Positions 14,599-22,711 of a DNA stretch of 51,378 bases are shown piece by piece. Where the stretch lies: the NCBI GenBank assembly GCA_903848795.1, contig CAINHC010000006.1:1-51378 (forward strand), written 5' to 3'. How positions within the stretch are numbered: position 1 is the first letter of the stretch; the number at the start of each line of letters is the position of its first letter. A model generated the notes under the pieces. The model was not told where the DNA came from. It was given only the letters and a program-made list of their open reading frames with translations, and did not search any database. Both the position numbers and the translations under genes were made by a program. Source of the DNA: an uncultured bacterium (lineage in GTDB: Bacteria; Patescibacteriota; Minisyncoccia; Phycocordibacterales; CAIZLB01).

Positions 14599-16683
14599 CT
14601 ATAACAAACTCTCTGGATGTACACTAACTGTAAACTCAGGTGGAAGGCTCGTCAAAATATCTCGTAATTCCTCATCTGGCCAGAGTTTTGGCGACATTGA
14701 AATTAACATGTGTAAAATGGAACGGCCTCCAACTGAAGGAATAAAGGCGGGGAAGATTACCGGGTTCCATTTCTCAAGCCAAACTTGTAACTTACCCATT
14801 TCCTTTGCGGCAGTTCCTTTATCTGCTTCGATTGTGATTTTGATGAAGGTTGCAAATGGTGGGTAGGAGAGTGCCTTTCTATCTGCGATTTCTGATTTAT
14901 AAAAATCGTTTAAGTTTCCACTTTGAATATATCCCAAAAGTGGGTGAGTGGCGTTTCTTGATTGAATTAACAAATATTCTTCCGCAAGAGTTTGTGCCTG
15001 AAGTAGAATGTGACAAATTCTTTCATTGATTCGGAAGTCTGGAAGGGAGAATAGACTGTCCATCGATGCGATGGCCACATGCTTTATGGGCTTCAAATAA
15101 TTTAAAGAAAATTCTGTTCCGACTAAAATTCCATCAGAACTCTCGTTGAATTTTTTGGCGATATCTCTTGCTTGTTTGTCTGTGCTTGCGGTATCTCTGT
15201 CTAATCTAAAGATTGGCCTATTGGGAAAACGCTTTTTTGTTTCCTCGTATATTGTGTCTGATCCAATTCCAAGCGTTATCAATTTCCAGCTTGTGCAATT
15301 TTTGCAACCTTCAAGTGCTGTTCTTTCTCGTCCACAATGATGGCATAGGAAGTATCTTTTGCTTTCTACTTTAGAATTATGCAAAACAACGGGCGCCTCA
15401 CAAACGGAGCAGGTTACTGTTGTTCCGCAGTCTCCACAAACTGTTTGTGGAGCAAGTCCGCGACGAGCAGTGAAGATTATGATTTTTTCCTTTTTCTTGC
15501 CAGCGTATTCGACTTGAGACTCTAATTCTTCGGAATAAATCAAGTTATTCTTCGAATTTATTTTATCTTTTTCCTTCTTTGCCTTTTCTTTTCGAATAGG
15601 CTCGGACATGTCTACAACAATTGTGTTGGGGCGCTTTTCAATTCGCATCGAAATAGGGAAGAAATCAAAGACTTCACCGCGCTCTCTTCTGTATAATGTC
15701 TCTACTCGCAAAAGTATGTCTCCATAAATTAGGCGAGCCTTTAATTCTTTTGACCACTTTTGAAATAAGTATCTATAATCAAAAAGCGGCTTAAACATTG
15801 TGATGTAGCTTCTCGATGATTCTCTCTCAACAACAATCGTTGCAATATCTTCTCTCGGAAGTCCAACAAAAGATGGCGTTGTGATTAGAGCGATAGTGTG
15901 AGGCTCGTTTAGTGCCTTTCCCCAAATCTCTACTTGCTTCTTTTTATTTATCCCACCGTGAAGTAGATAAGCGTAGTCGCTGATTCCACGAGAAAGTTCC
16001 TCGTAAATTTCTTCAGCTGAATTTACTGTTGGAGCGATAATGATGACTGATTTTCTTTTTGCGAATTCCTCGCGAATGATACTTTTGTATGTACCGTATC
16101 TGTCAGTTGTGTTCGTTTGAAAGACGAAGATGTCGCGAGAAGATGGTTGGCCGGTGAAGCCGTCGTCGTCATCCTCATCCATAGCTATTCCTCCGATTCT
16201 TGCGCTTGCACCTGCGCCGCCATCTTTTTCATCACCTTTGTTAGCGTCCCGTGTTTCAGATTCCTTTTCAGTGGAGCTTTTTGCTTTTTTACTAATTGCT
16301 TCCTCGGCATAAATTAATGCACATTCTGGAATAATAGTTTTTATGATTGAACCAATTGGATATGCAAATTCTTTTGAAACAGCTTGGCATGCTTTGATAA
16401 GAGAAGGGGAGACGGCGGTGATTGTTTTTTTGGATTCAATTTTTCTTGCTATGAAATCTGCATTTTTGATATCGGCTTTTGATTCTGTTGCGTTCATGCA
16501 ACTCTCAACAAGCGCCAATATATTTTTATTTCTAAACGGAACGTAGATGATTGAACCGGCCGAGAAATTATGGGGAGCCCAATAGGTTAGGGTTGCTTTG
16601 AAGTTAGATCTCTGAATTGGGTGAACGGTTAGAATATACACACCTAAATCATCGCAGAAAATTGGGTTTTTTTCAATAGGCAA
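14599..16683 (-). CDS. priA: PriA-like primosomal protein with degenerate helicase motifs
   Basis: A 694-aa homologue of replication-restart protein PriA. The eight zinc-binding Cys of the PriA insertion are intact (C416, C419, C425, C428, C447, C450, C460, C463). The region VGTEFSLNYLKPIKHVAIASMDSLFSLPDFRINERI matches the PriA motif V/VI neighbourhood. The ATPase motifs are not intact: Walker A (normally TGSGKT) reads NTTDRYGT (191-198), the DEEH box reads VERES (285-289), and the motif VI arginines (GRAGR) are replaced by QTLAEE. An acidic/Gly-rich linker (about 135-182) precedes the helicase core. It probably binds forks or partners without unwinding DNA (inference). The start is TTG at 16683, since an in-frame stop lies two codons upstream and no early ATG exists. 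Confidence 0.8.
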   Translation of the reverse strand: MPIEKNPIFCDDLGVYILTVHPIQRSNFKATLTYWAPHNFSAGSIIYVPFRNKNILALVESCMNATESKADIKNADFIARKIESKKTITAVSPSLIKACQAVSKEFAYPIGSIIKTIIPECALIYAEEAISKKAKSSTEKESETRDANKGDEKDGGAGASARIGGIAMDEDDDDGFTGQPSSRDIFVFQTNTTDRYGTYKSIIREEFAKRKSVIIIAPTVNSAEEIYEELSRGISDYAYLLHGGINKKKQVEIWGKALNEPHTIALITTPSFVGLPREDIATIVVERESSRSYITMFKPLFDYRYLFQKWSKELKARLIYGDILLRVETLYRRERGEVFDFFPISMRIEKRPNTIVVDMSEPIRKEKAKKEKDKINSKNNLIYSEELESQVEYAGKKKEKIIIFTARRGLAPQTVCGDCGTTVTCSVCEAPVVLHNSKVESKRYFLCHHCGRERTALEGCKNCTSWKLITLGIGSDTIYEETKKRFPNRPIFRLDRDTASTDKQARDIAKKFNESSDGILVGTEFSLNYLKPIKHVAIASMDSLFSLPDFRINERICHILLQAQTLAEEYLLIQSRNATHPLLGYIQSGNLNDFYKSEIADRKALSYPPFATFIKITIEADKGTAAKEMGKLQVWLEKWNPVIFPAFIPSVGGRSILHMLISMSPKLWPDEELRDILTSLPPEFTVSVHPESLL

Positions 16684-16697
16684 TTTTTATGCGTAAA

Positions 16698-16767
16698 AAT
16701 TGTGCCAAAATCAGCAGATTTTGGCCAAAGTGCAAGCGTGCAAATCGTGTCGAAATCAGCAGATTTT
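16698..16767. repeat. Tandem AGCA-loop hairpins upstream of priA
   Basis: Two direct copies of a 25-bp unit (16698-16722 and 16743-16767, 3 differences, period 45) contain AAATCAGCAGATTT. The first folds as GCCAAAATC-AGCA-GATTTTGGC (16704-16725). The loop and flanks (TCAGCAGA) recur in the foldback elements at 24.6, 25.5 and 49.3 kb. Confidence 0.65.
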
Positions 16768-16895
16768 ACTTAAGATAAAGCATTGAGATAAATCGAAATC
16801 CCGGCATAAATGACGGGATTTCTCGGAGCCTTTCGGCGCTTTGTATCTAAATAATATCAAAAATTAGAGTGATGTCAATCAACCCATTCGTCAAG

Positions 16896-16924
16896 TTGTA
16901 AAAAAGGCCGACGTGCCTTATTAT
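16896..16924 (+). promoter_or_regulatory. Promoter of the first mreB (leaderless)
   Basis: TTGTAA (16896-16901), 17-bp spacer, TATTAT (16919-16924). The transcript start is predicted at the ATG at 16931, which decides the start against the upstream ATG at 16913. Confidence 0.55.
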
Positions 16925-16930
16925 ATAGCC

Positions 16931-17944
16931 ATGGCACTATTTTCTAAAAAGCTCGGGATTGACCTTGGAACTTCTAACACCTTGGTTTTTCTTCCTGGGC
17001 GTGGAATCGTTCTGAACGAGCCTTCTGTTGTTGCCGTCTCTGAACAAGATAATCAAATCTTGGCTGTTGGAATTGATGCAAAAGACATGATTGGAAAGAC
17101 TCCCGACAACATCATTGCATATAGACCAATGCGTGACGGTGTGATTGCTGATTACAGAGTGACCGAGGCGATGCTTCGATATTTTATAAATAAGGCCTTG
17201 GGACGATGGAATATTTGGAAGCCTGACGTGATGGTCTCCGTCCCAGCTGGTGTTACTTCCACTGAGCGCCGTGCGGTTGTTGAAGCTGCAATCAAAGCCG
17301 GCGCAAAGAATGCGTACGTTGTGAAGGAGCCAATTCTTGCTGCAATCGGTGCGGGAATTTCTATTCAAGAGCCAAATGGTCATATGATTGTGGACATTGG
17401 CGGAGGAACAACTGACGTTGCCGTGATTTCTTTGGGGGGAATTGTGACTTGTAACTCTGTGAAGTGTGCGGGTAATAGAATAGACCAAGCAATTGCAGAT
17501 TACATCAAGAAAACTTACAACCTCGCAATTGGTGACAAGACAGCGGAGGAGATGAAGATAAATGTTGGATCAGCTGTAACAATGGATGATGAACTTTCTA
17601 TGACGATCAAGGGGCGTGATTTTCTTACCGGCCTTCCTCGTTCCGTTGAAATTAAAACAAATGAAGTGGTGAAGGCTGTTGCAAAAGAATTGCGTGAAAT
17701 GATTAAAGCGATTAAAGACGTTTTGCAAGAGACACCACCAGAGCTTGCATCAGACATTATCGATAACGGAATTATAATGACAGGAGGCTCTTCACAGTTG
17801 CGTAATTTGCCAGAGCTTGTTTATAGAAGAACTGGAGTTAAGGCGAAGCTTGCAGATGATCCGCTATACTGTGTTGCAAAGGGAACGGGAATCGCGCTTG
17901 AGCACTTGAATACTTACAAGAAGAGTATAATTGCGAAGAGGTAA
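16931..17944 (+). CDS. mreB: MreB-type actin homologue (orphan copy)
   Basis: A 337-aa bacterial actin that polymerises under the membrane and positions peptidoglycan synthesis. Phosphate-1 is GIDLGTSNTLVF, phosphate-2 is IVDIGGGTTDVAVISLGG, and the adenosine motif is GIIMTGGSSQLRNL. The AAIGAG and RSVEIKTNEV regions also match MreB. The N-terminus MALFSKKLG is the usual short membrane-binding start. This copy is not beside mreC/mreD. A second MreB (34914-35978) sits in the canonical cluster. The gene runs without gap into a GGGGTCAGGCCCC module that promotes the next gene. Confidence 0.92.
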   Translation: MALFSKKLGIDLGTSNTLVFLPGRGIVLNEPSVVAVSEQDNQILAVGIDAKDMIGKTPDNIIAYRPMRDGVIADYRVTEAMLRYFINKALGRWNIWKPDVMVSVPAGVTSTERRAVVEAAIKAGAKNAYVVKEPILAAIGAGISIQEPNGHMIVDIGGGTTDVAVISLGGIVTCNSVKCAGNRIDQAIADYIKKTYNLAIGDKTAEEMKINVGSAVTMDDELSMTIKGRDFLTGLPRSVEIKTNEVVKAVAKELREMIKAIKDVLQETPPELASDIIDNGIIMTGGSSQLRNLPELVYRRTGVKAKLADDPLYCVAKGTGIALEHLNTYKKSIIAKR

Positions 17945-17985
17945 GGGGTCAGGCCCCGTATGGGGTACAAAAAACGTGTTGTAAT
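17945..17985 (+). repeat. GGGGTCAGGCCCC promoter module (mreB-HAD)
   Basis: The palindrome (17945-17957) begins at the base after the mreB stop codon. Then come GTATGGGGTACAAAAAACG and an extended -10 TGTTGTAAT, and the next ATG is at 17995. It is the same module as at 8692 and 28451. Confidence 0.65.
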
Positions 17986-17994
17986 ATTTTAAAT

Positions 17995-18564
17995 ATGTAT
18001 AAAGCTATAATTTTTGATTTTTTTGGAGTGATGGTATCTGATATGTATATCGATTGGATAAATGAAAACAATCTCAGTCATTTAATTCCAGAATTAAAAG
18101 AAAATTATTTTAAAAGATCTGATAAAGGAGAAATTTCTAAATTTGAATTACATAATCATCTTGCTAGCTTGGTTAATAGACCTCTTTTGCAAGTTGAAAC
18201 TGAACTAAAAAGTTTTCTGATTATAAATAATGAGTTGGTGGATTATATTAAAACCATAAAACCAAAGTTTAAAATCGCATTATGTAGTAATGCTCCGACT
18301 GATTTTGTGGAAGATTTTTTGAAAGAATCTAATTTGAATTTATTGTTTGATGAAGTGGTGATTTCAAGTAGGCTTGGGATAAGAAAGCCTGATAGGGATA
18401 TTTTTGATAAGACACTAGGTTTATTAGGGATTGGTGCCAAGGACGCTGTTTTTGTTGATGATACATTAGAAAATATTGAGTCTGCAAGGCTTCTAGGTAT
18501 CAAATCGATATTATTTACTGATTTTAAAAGCTTCGAGAAGGACTTATTAGAATGTGGTTTTTAG
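17995..18564 (+). CDS. HAD-superfamily hydrolase (phosphatase-like)
   Basis: A 189-aa cytoplasmic HAD enzyme with a small helical cap. Motif I is FDFFGVM (residues ~7-13): the second Asp of DxD is replaced (DFFG), as in some haloacid-dehalogenase/epoxide-hydrolase-type members. Motif II is ALCSNA, the motif III Lys is in GIRKPD, and motif IV is FVDDTLENIESA. The substrate is unknown. It heads a run with the carbamoyltransferase (19-bp gap), an unknown protein (4-bp gap) and a pol III delta'-like gene (1-bp gap), driven by the repeat-borne promoter immediately upstream. Confidence 0.85.
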   Translation: MYKAIIFDFFGVMVSDMYIDWINENNLSHLIPELKENYFKRSDKGEISKFELHNHLASLVNRPLLQVETELKSFLIINNELVDYIKTIKPKFKIALCSNAPTDFVEDFLKESNLNLLFDEVVISSRLGIRKPDRDIFDKTLGLLGIGAKDAVFVDDTLENIESARLLGIKSILFTDFKSFEKDLLECGF

Positions 18565-18582
18565 TGATATAATTAAAATACT

Positions 18583-20298
18583 ATGTATCTAGGAATTAAC
18601 GCATATTCGCATGATAGCAGCGCTTGTCTAATTGACGGTATGGGAAAAATCATTGCTGCAGTTGAAGAAGAACGTTTTACTGGGAAAAAGCACGACTCAT
18701 CTTTTCCTGTTAATTCAATCAAGTATTGTTTATCCGAAGCGAAAATTAGTAGCTTGGACTTGAAAGGTATTGGGTATGCTTGGCATCCCAGGGATATGTT
18801 TTTTAAAAGAATAATTAAAGAATATTTATTTGAATATCCTGCAACTTGGCCTGCATTTAAAAATAGCTTAAGGAAATTATGGTACTCACTTTTTATAAAG
18901 AGAGATTTTGAAAAGTATATTGGTAAACTAAACTCAGATGCAGTCTTGAGATATTACAATCATCACACAGCTCACGTGGCTTCGGCTTTTTATGCATCTG
19001 GTTTTGACGAAGCTACCTTCTTTACATTAGATGGTAGAGGTGAATATCAGACTGGTATTTGGGGAAAGATGAATTATGAAAAAAAAATAGATTTAATGGG
19101 TAGTATTCACCATCCAAATTCATTGGGTAATCTTTGGTGTGCGGTAAGTGAATATTGCGGTTTTAAACCAGGTTGGCACAAGGCTGGAACTACAATGGCC
19201 TTTGCCTCGTTGGGTAAGCCAATATATATGGATAAATTTGAGAAAATTGTAAATTTTTATCCCGAGAAAAAAAGTGATTGGCTAAAGATAGATACAAAAT
19301 ATTTTGACAATAGAGATGGGGTAGGACATATTAAAACAGAGTTTGAGAAACTCTTTGAAGAAGAAAGTTGTGAACACGGGATGGATAAACAAATCCATAG
19401 AGATGTCGCCGCGACACTCCAAACTTTTACTGAAAAAGTAATTGTTGAAAAATTAAATGAAGTTTATTTGCAAACAAAGATTCCAAAGCTTGTCATGGCT
19501 GGCGGGGTTTGTCTGAATTCCGTTGCAAATGCTCTTGTGCTTGAAAAAACTCCCTTCAAAGAAATTTTTATTCAACCCGCTTCACATGATGCAGGTTTAT
19601 GCATCGGCTCTGCATATCTTTTGCAACAGGAGTTCAGTAAACAAAATAAGCCTGAACCAATGGAGAATGCATGCTTTGGTCCGGAATTTTCCGATGAAGA
19701 AATTGAATCTGAGTTAGTTAAAGAAAATAGTAGGATAGAGTTTGTAAAAGTGAGCGATATTCAACTTAAGGTGGCAAATCTAATTCATGAAGGTAATATC
19801 GTGGCTTGGTTTCAGGGAAGAATGGAATACGGTCCAAGGGCTTTAGGATCCAGAAGTATATTAGCTTCAGCTAGCAAAAAGGAGATGATTGATAAATTAA
19901 ATAAGGTTAAACACAGAGAGTCTTTTAGACCTTTTGCTATATCTATACTTGAAGACATGAAAAATGAATGGCTAGTTAAGGGTTATAAGTCACCATTCAT
20001 GTTAATCGTCGAAGCTATAAAACCAAATTTGAAGGACATTGTTCCAGCCGCTCAGCATGTAGATGGAAGTGTGAGAACTCAAACAGTTAACGAAATGGAT
20101 AATGGTTTATATTATAAGTTACTTAAGAATTATTATGATATAAGCAAAGTACCTTTATTTATTAACACGTCTTTTAATATAAAAGGTAAACCAATTGTAT
20201 TGTCTCCAAAAGACGGAATAGAAGCCTTCTTGGATTCAGAAATTGACTATTTAGCAATAGGCTCATATCTTGTTAATAAGAAGAATGTGGTAATATAA
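18583..20298 (+). CDS. NodU/CmcH-family O-carbamoyltransferase
   Basis: A 571-aa cytoplasmic enzyme of the TobZ/NodU/CmcH family that transfers carbamoyl from carbamoyl phosphate (via carbamoyl-AMP) to a hydroxyl, typically of a sugar or secondary metabolite. Residues MYLGINAYSHDSSACLI and AAVEEERFTGKKHD start the YrdC-like/Kae1-like part. NHHTAHVASAFYASGF and FTLDGRGE follow, and the C-terminal domain has MEYGPRALGSRSILA, HRESFRPFAI and PLFINTSFNIKGKP. All landmark motifs are intact. In CPR such enzymes occur in surface-glycan loci. Here the partners are a HAD hydrolase and an unknown 151-aa protein. An extended -10 (TGATATAAT, 18565-18573) may add a second promoter. Confidence 0.9.
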   Translation: MYLGINAYSHDSSACLIDGMGKIIAAVEEERFTGKKHDSSFPVNSIKYCLSEAKISSLDLKGIGYAWHPRDMFFKRIIKEYLFEYPATWPAFKNSLRKLWYSLFIKRDFEKYIGKLNSDAVLRYYNHHTAHVASAFYASGFDEATFFTLDGRGEYQTGIWGKMNYEKKIDLMGSIHHPNSLGNLWCAVSEYCGFKPGWHKAGTTMAFASLGKPIYMDKFEKIVNFYPEKKSDWLKIDTKYFDNRDGVGHIKTEFEKLFEEESCEHGMDKQIHRDVAATLQTFTEKVIVEKLNEVYLQTKIPKLVMAGGVCLNSVANALVLEKTPFKEIFIQPASHDAGLCIGSAYLLQQEFSKQNKPEPMENACFGPEFSDEEIESELVKENSRIEFVKVSDIQLKVANLIHEGNIVAWFQGRMEYGPRALGSRSILASASKKEMIDKLNKVKHRESFRPFAISILEDMKNEWLVKGYKSPFMLIVEAIKPNLKDIVPAAQHVDGSVRTQTVNEMDNGLYYKLLKNYYDISKVPLFINTSFNIKGKPIVLSPKDGIEAFLDSEIDYLAIGSYLVNKKNVVI

Positions 20299-20302
20299 AA
20301 AT

Positions 20303-20758
20303 ATGATAATAGAACCAGATTTATATACAATAATGAGAGGTAGTTCAGAGGATTTAAATGCTTTTTTGAATTCTGATAAAATTGAGCTTGGAGGTTATGC
20401 AACAAGCTTTGTATCATCAGATGATTTTAAAACTTCAAACAGTGATGAGATTATTAATATTAGATTGGTAGGTTTTGACAAAGATCTATTGATAAGTGAA
20501 ATACTTTCTGAAATAGAGAAAGGGGGATATAAATTACCCGAAGCGGAAGATACTATTTGGTTTGGTGTTAAATACTCTGAAGTTCAAAGTAAGTTTCCTG
20601 TAGCCTTTCTTCATAATCCATGGGTTAGACCAGAGACTGGAGGCAAAAATGTTTTAATCTTAAGAAACTATGGAGATAAAAATTATTTGCATATGCACCT
20701 TTTTGATAGTAGGTGGTATTCTCATATTCGGTTTGCGGTAATAGAAACAAATAAATAA
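20303..20758 (+). CDS. Unknown protein in the carbamoyltransferase operon, 151 aa
   Basis: I do not recognise this protein. It is predicted soluble alpha/beta, with an aromatic-rich C-terminal half: IWFGVKYSEVQSKFPVAFL, NPWVRPETGG and YLHMHLFDSRWYSHI. The conserved-looking His/Trp/Arg residues could be a binding site. It starts 4 bp after the carbamoyltransferase and is 1 bp from the holB-like gene, so it is surely co-transcribed. It may act on the same substrate as the carbamoyltransferase (inference from position only). Confidence 0.6.
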   Translation: MIIEPDLYTIMRGSSEDLNAFLNSDKIELGGYATSFVSSDDFKTSNSDEIINIRLVGFDKDLLISEILSEIEKGGYKLPEAEDTIWFGVKYSEVQSKFPVAFLHNPWVRPETGGKNVLILRNYGDKNYLHMHLFDSRWYSHIRFAVIETNK

Positions 20759-20759
20759 A

Positions 20760-21539
20760 ATGAAACTCAACCACCACGCATACATAATAGAAAAGGTTTC
20801 TGATGACGGCCACGGTGCCATCCTCAATTTCATTTCTCAAATTTTGGAAATTGAAAAGGATCCGCATTCATCGCCGAACTTTTTGCATATAAAAAGTAAT
20901 CAATTAAGTGTGGATGACGCGGGGAAGTTGGTGGCGTTCAATTCACAAAAATCTTTTGGACAAAATGGTGGGGGAAATAAAGTTGCGCTAATTGAAATAA
21001 ATGGAGCGGGGCATCAGGCACAGAATGCATTGCTTAAAACATTGGAGGAGCCATTTCCTAATACATATTTTTTCATAACGATTTCTTCCGTTTCTTTGTT
21101 GTTAACAACAATTAAATCTAGAGTTGAGACTTACAGCCTAGTAGATTTCTTGGAGAAATTTAATCTCTCTGGTGTTGGCACAAAGGATGGTGCGACGGCT
21201 CTCGGGCAAGGACACGAATCTGAAGACGGAACCATCTCAATAAAAATCGTAAAACATTTCCTCGGTGCCGGTCTAGCTGAGCGAATGGAAATTGCAAAGA
21301 AGATGGCGGAAGATGCCGGAAAAGAAGGGGAGGATGACTCATCAAAACTCTTTCAATTTTTGCATGACATAGAGATTATCCTCAAAAGTCTCGAAAAAAC
21401 AAAATTAAATAGACATCTGAGTAAGGAGGAGCTTAAGACCCTAATTACAGTTAGAGAGTATTTTGCCGATGGAGGCGCCTCCAAAAAGATGCTTTTGGAG
21501 TATTTGGCCCTAAAGCTTCCAATTTTGAAAAATCTGTAG
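20760..21539 (+). CDS. holB: DNA polymerase III delta'-like clamp-loader subunit
   Basis: A 259-aa divergent clamp-loader ATPase-fold protein. The segment KVALIEINGAGHQAQNALLKTLEEPFPNTYFFITIS followed by LLTTIKSRVETY is the hallmark region of DnaX/HolB (the 'A.NALLKTLEEPP....FIL.T.....LL.TI.SR' pattern). There is no Walker A, as in delta' subunits that do not hydrolyse ATP. The N-terminus is shorter than in typical HolB, and an acidic stretch is inserted near residues 140-160. Its place at the end of a carbamoyltransferase run appears to be operon economy and not a functional link. Confidence 0.75.
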   Translation: MKLNHHAYIIEKVSDDGHGAILNFISQILEIEKDPHSSPNFLHIKSNQLSVDDAGKLVAFNSQKSFGQNGGGNKVALIEINGAGHQAQNALLKTLEEPFPNTYFFITISSVSLLLTTIKSRVETYSLVDFLEKFNLSGVGTKDGATALGQGHESEDGTISIKIVKHFLGAGLAERMEIAKKMAEDAGKEGEDDSSKLFQFLHDIEIILKSLEKTKLNRHLSKEELKTLITVREYFADGGASKKMLLEYLALKLPILKNL

Positions 21540-21648
21540 AAACCTAATAAAAACCTATAGAAATCAAGCTGAAAAGGGCTCATCAATATCGCGCTTTCAG
21601 GCTAATTTTAATAAACAACAACTTTCAGCACGAATCAAGCCCGTCGCA

Positions 21649-21676
21649 TTGTTATTGTTAGCATATGTGGTATACT
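21649..21676 (+). promoter_or_regulatory. Promoter of the RRM-protein gene
   Basis: TTGTTA (21649-21654), 16-bp spacer, TATACT (21671-21676). The predicted leader is ~95 nt, exceptionally long for this genome. Confidence 0.5.
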
Positions 21677-21730
21677 GTGAGAGTTCGTAGTATCTCAATA
21701 GGCCAGCGGAGTTTCCTGTGTGGTTGGCGG

Positions 21731-21755
21731 AAGGAGGTCGGCTATGGACGATTAA
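21731..21755 (+). promoter_or_regulatory. Consensus Shine-Dalgarno in front of a 3-codon upstream ORF
   Basis: AAGGAGGT (21731-21738) lies 5 nt before ATG-GAC-GAT-TAA (21744-21755), out of frame with and 22 nt before the RRM gene's ATG. Most genes in this window have no such site, so this strong SD in the leader of an RNA-binding protein may be a control element. An unstructured CA-rich stretch separates it from the main start. Confidence 0.5.
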
Positions 21756-21777
21756 AAGTAACGCAACACACACAAAA

Positions 21778-22125
21778 ATGGAGAAAAAGTTATATATCGG
21801 AAACCTTGCTTGGACAACAACAACAGAAAGTCTTAAAGCAGCGTTTTCAAAGGCTGGAGAAGTAGTAGACGCTATCGTTATGACAGAGAAGATGAGTGGA
21901 CGTTCACGTGGATTCGGATTTGTCACAATGGCAACCGATGAAGCAACAGACGCTGCTATCGCTATGTGGAACGAACAAGATCTTGAAGGAAGAAACCTTG
22001 TAGTTAACAGAGCTCGTCCTAAGACAGATACTCCTATGGGAGCACCAAGAAGAGATTTTGGTGGAAGAGGAAATGATCGCGGTGGAGACAGAGGTGGAGA
22101 CCGTGGTTTTAGAAGAGACTACTAA
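21778..22125 (+). CDS. RRM-domain RNA-binding protein with Gly/Arg tail
   Basis: A 115-aa protein with one RNA recognition motif (residues ~3-80). RNP2 is KLYIGNLAW and RNP1 is RGFGFVTM (the usual K/R-G-F-G-F-V form). The C-terminal ~30 residues are an RGG-like tail (GGRGNDRGGDRGGDRGFRRD). It resembles the cyanobacterial and proteobacterial Rbp cold-response proteins and probably acts as an RNA chaperone. The start at 21778 is set by the MEKKLYIGNL alignment; the upstream in-frame ATG at 21718 would add a non-RRM extension overlapping the leader. Its long leader includes a decoy-like SD/mini-ORF, suggesting autoregulation or temperature control (inference). Confidence 0.9.
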   Translation: MEKKLYIGNLAWTTTTESLKAAFSKAGEVVDAIVMTEKMSGRSRGFGFVTMATDEATDAAIAMWNEQDLEGRNLVVNRARPKTDTPMGAPRRDFGGRGNDRGGDRGGDRGFRRDY

Positions 22126-22159
22126 TCTTTAGCTAGATTTAGAATAATCGTCTAATAAC

Positions 22160-22198
22160 AAAAAAGCGCCAAAGCAGAAATGCTCGGCGCTTTTTTGT
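22160..22198 (+). terminator. Terminator of the RRM gene
   Basis: AAAAAAGCGCC ... GGCGCTTTTTT, a strong GC stem with an A-run before and a T-run after, so it can work in both directions. Confidence 0.85.
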
Positions 22199-22238
22199 TT
22201 GGGTGGTTTTTAGAATATTGAGACGTGTGAATCTTATG

Positions 22239-22523
22239 CTATTGAGTCCCTAAAGTAGTATTTTCATATCCCATATCTATCTCGGCTCGTTTAGTCAAAT
22301 TATTTTTTCCGCCTGGTCTAAAATTCATATTTATATCCTGAGCATATTTTGCAGCACTATCTTTATCTTTTAAAGCGTATAGAGTTTCTTCTAGTAGATC
22401 TCTAAGCCATTCTGCGCTAGTGGTACCAGCCACGTACCAAGAAAGAAGTGAACTTATTGTGCTAACATCTTCAGGTGTCGGCTCTGTTTCTACTACCTCT
22501 ACATTATTTTCTGGTGTTGTCAT
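22239..22523 (-). CDS. Unknown small acidic protein, 94 aa
   Basis: I do not recognise this protein. It has an acidic, probably disordered start (PENNVEVVETEPTPEDV), then helices (ISSLLSWYVAG, AEWLRDLLEETLYALKDKDSAAKYAQDI) and a polar tail. No membrane segment or Cys is visible. It is monocistronic on the minus strand between typA and the RRM gene, with ~190 bp of AT-rich sequence before its start region and typA's stop. Confidence 0.5.
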   Translation of the reverse strand: MTTPENNVEVVETEPTPEDVSTISSLLSWYVAGTTSAEWLRDLLEETLYALKDKDSAAKYAQDINMNFRPGGKNNLTKRAEIDMGYENTTLGTQ

Positions 22524-22711
22524 GTTTTTAATTTAATTTTTAATATCCATATTGTAAACTAAATGGTTTTTTTTGCAACCTCAACTCACCACCTTAATAC
22601 TACTGCTATTTTGGTTATTTCAATGGTTTTAATAATTTATTTCAAAATCACGTGTTTATCATATAAATCACTACAATAGGGTTGTTTTCTAGTGTATGTT
22701 TTAGGATTGAA

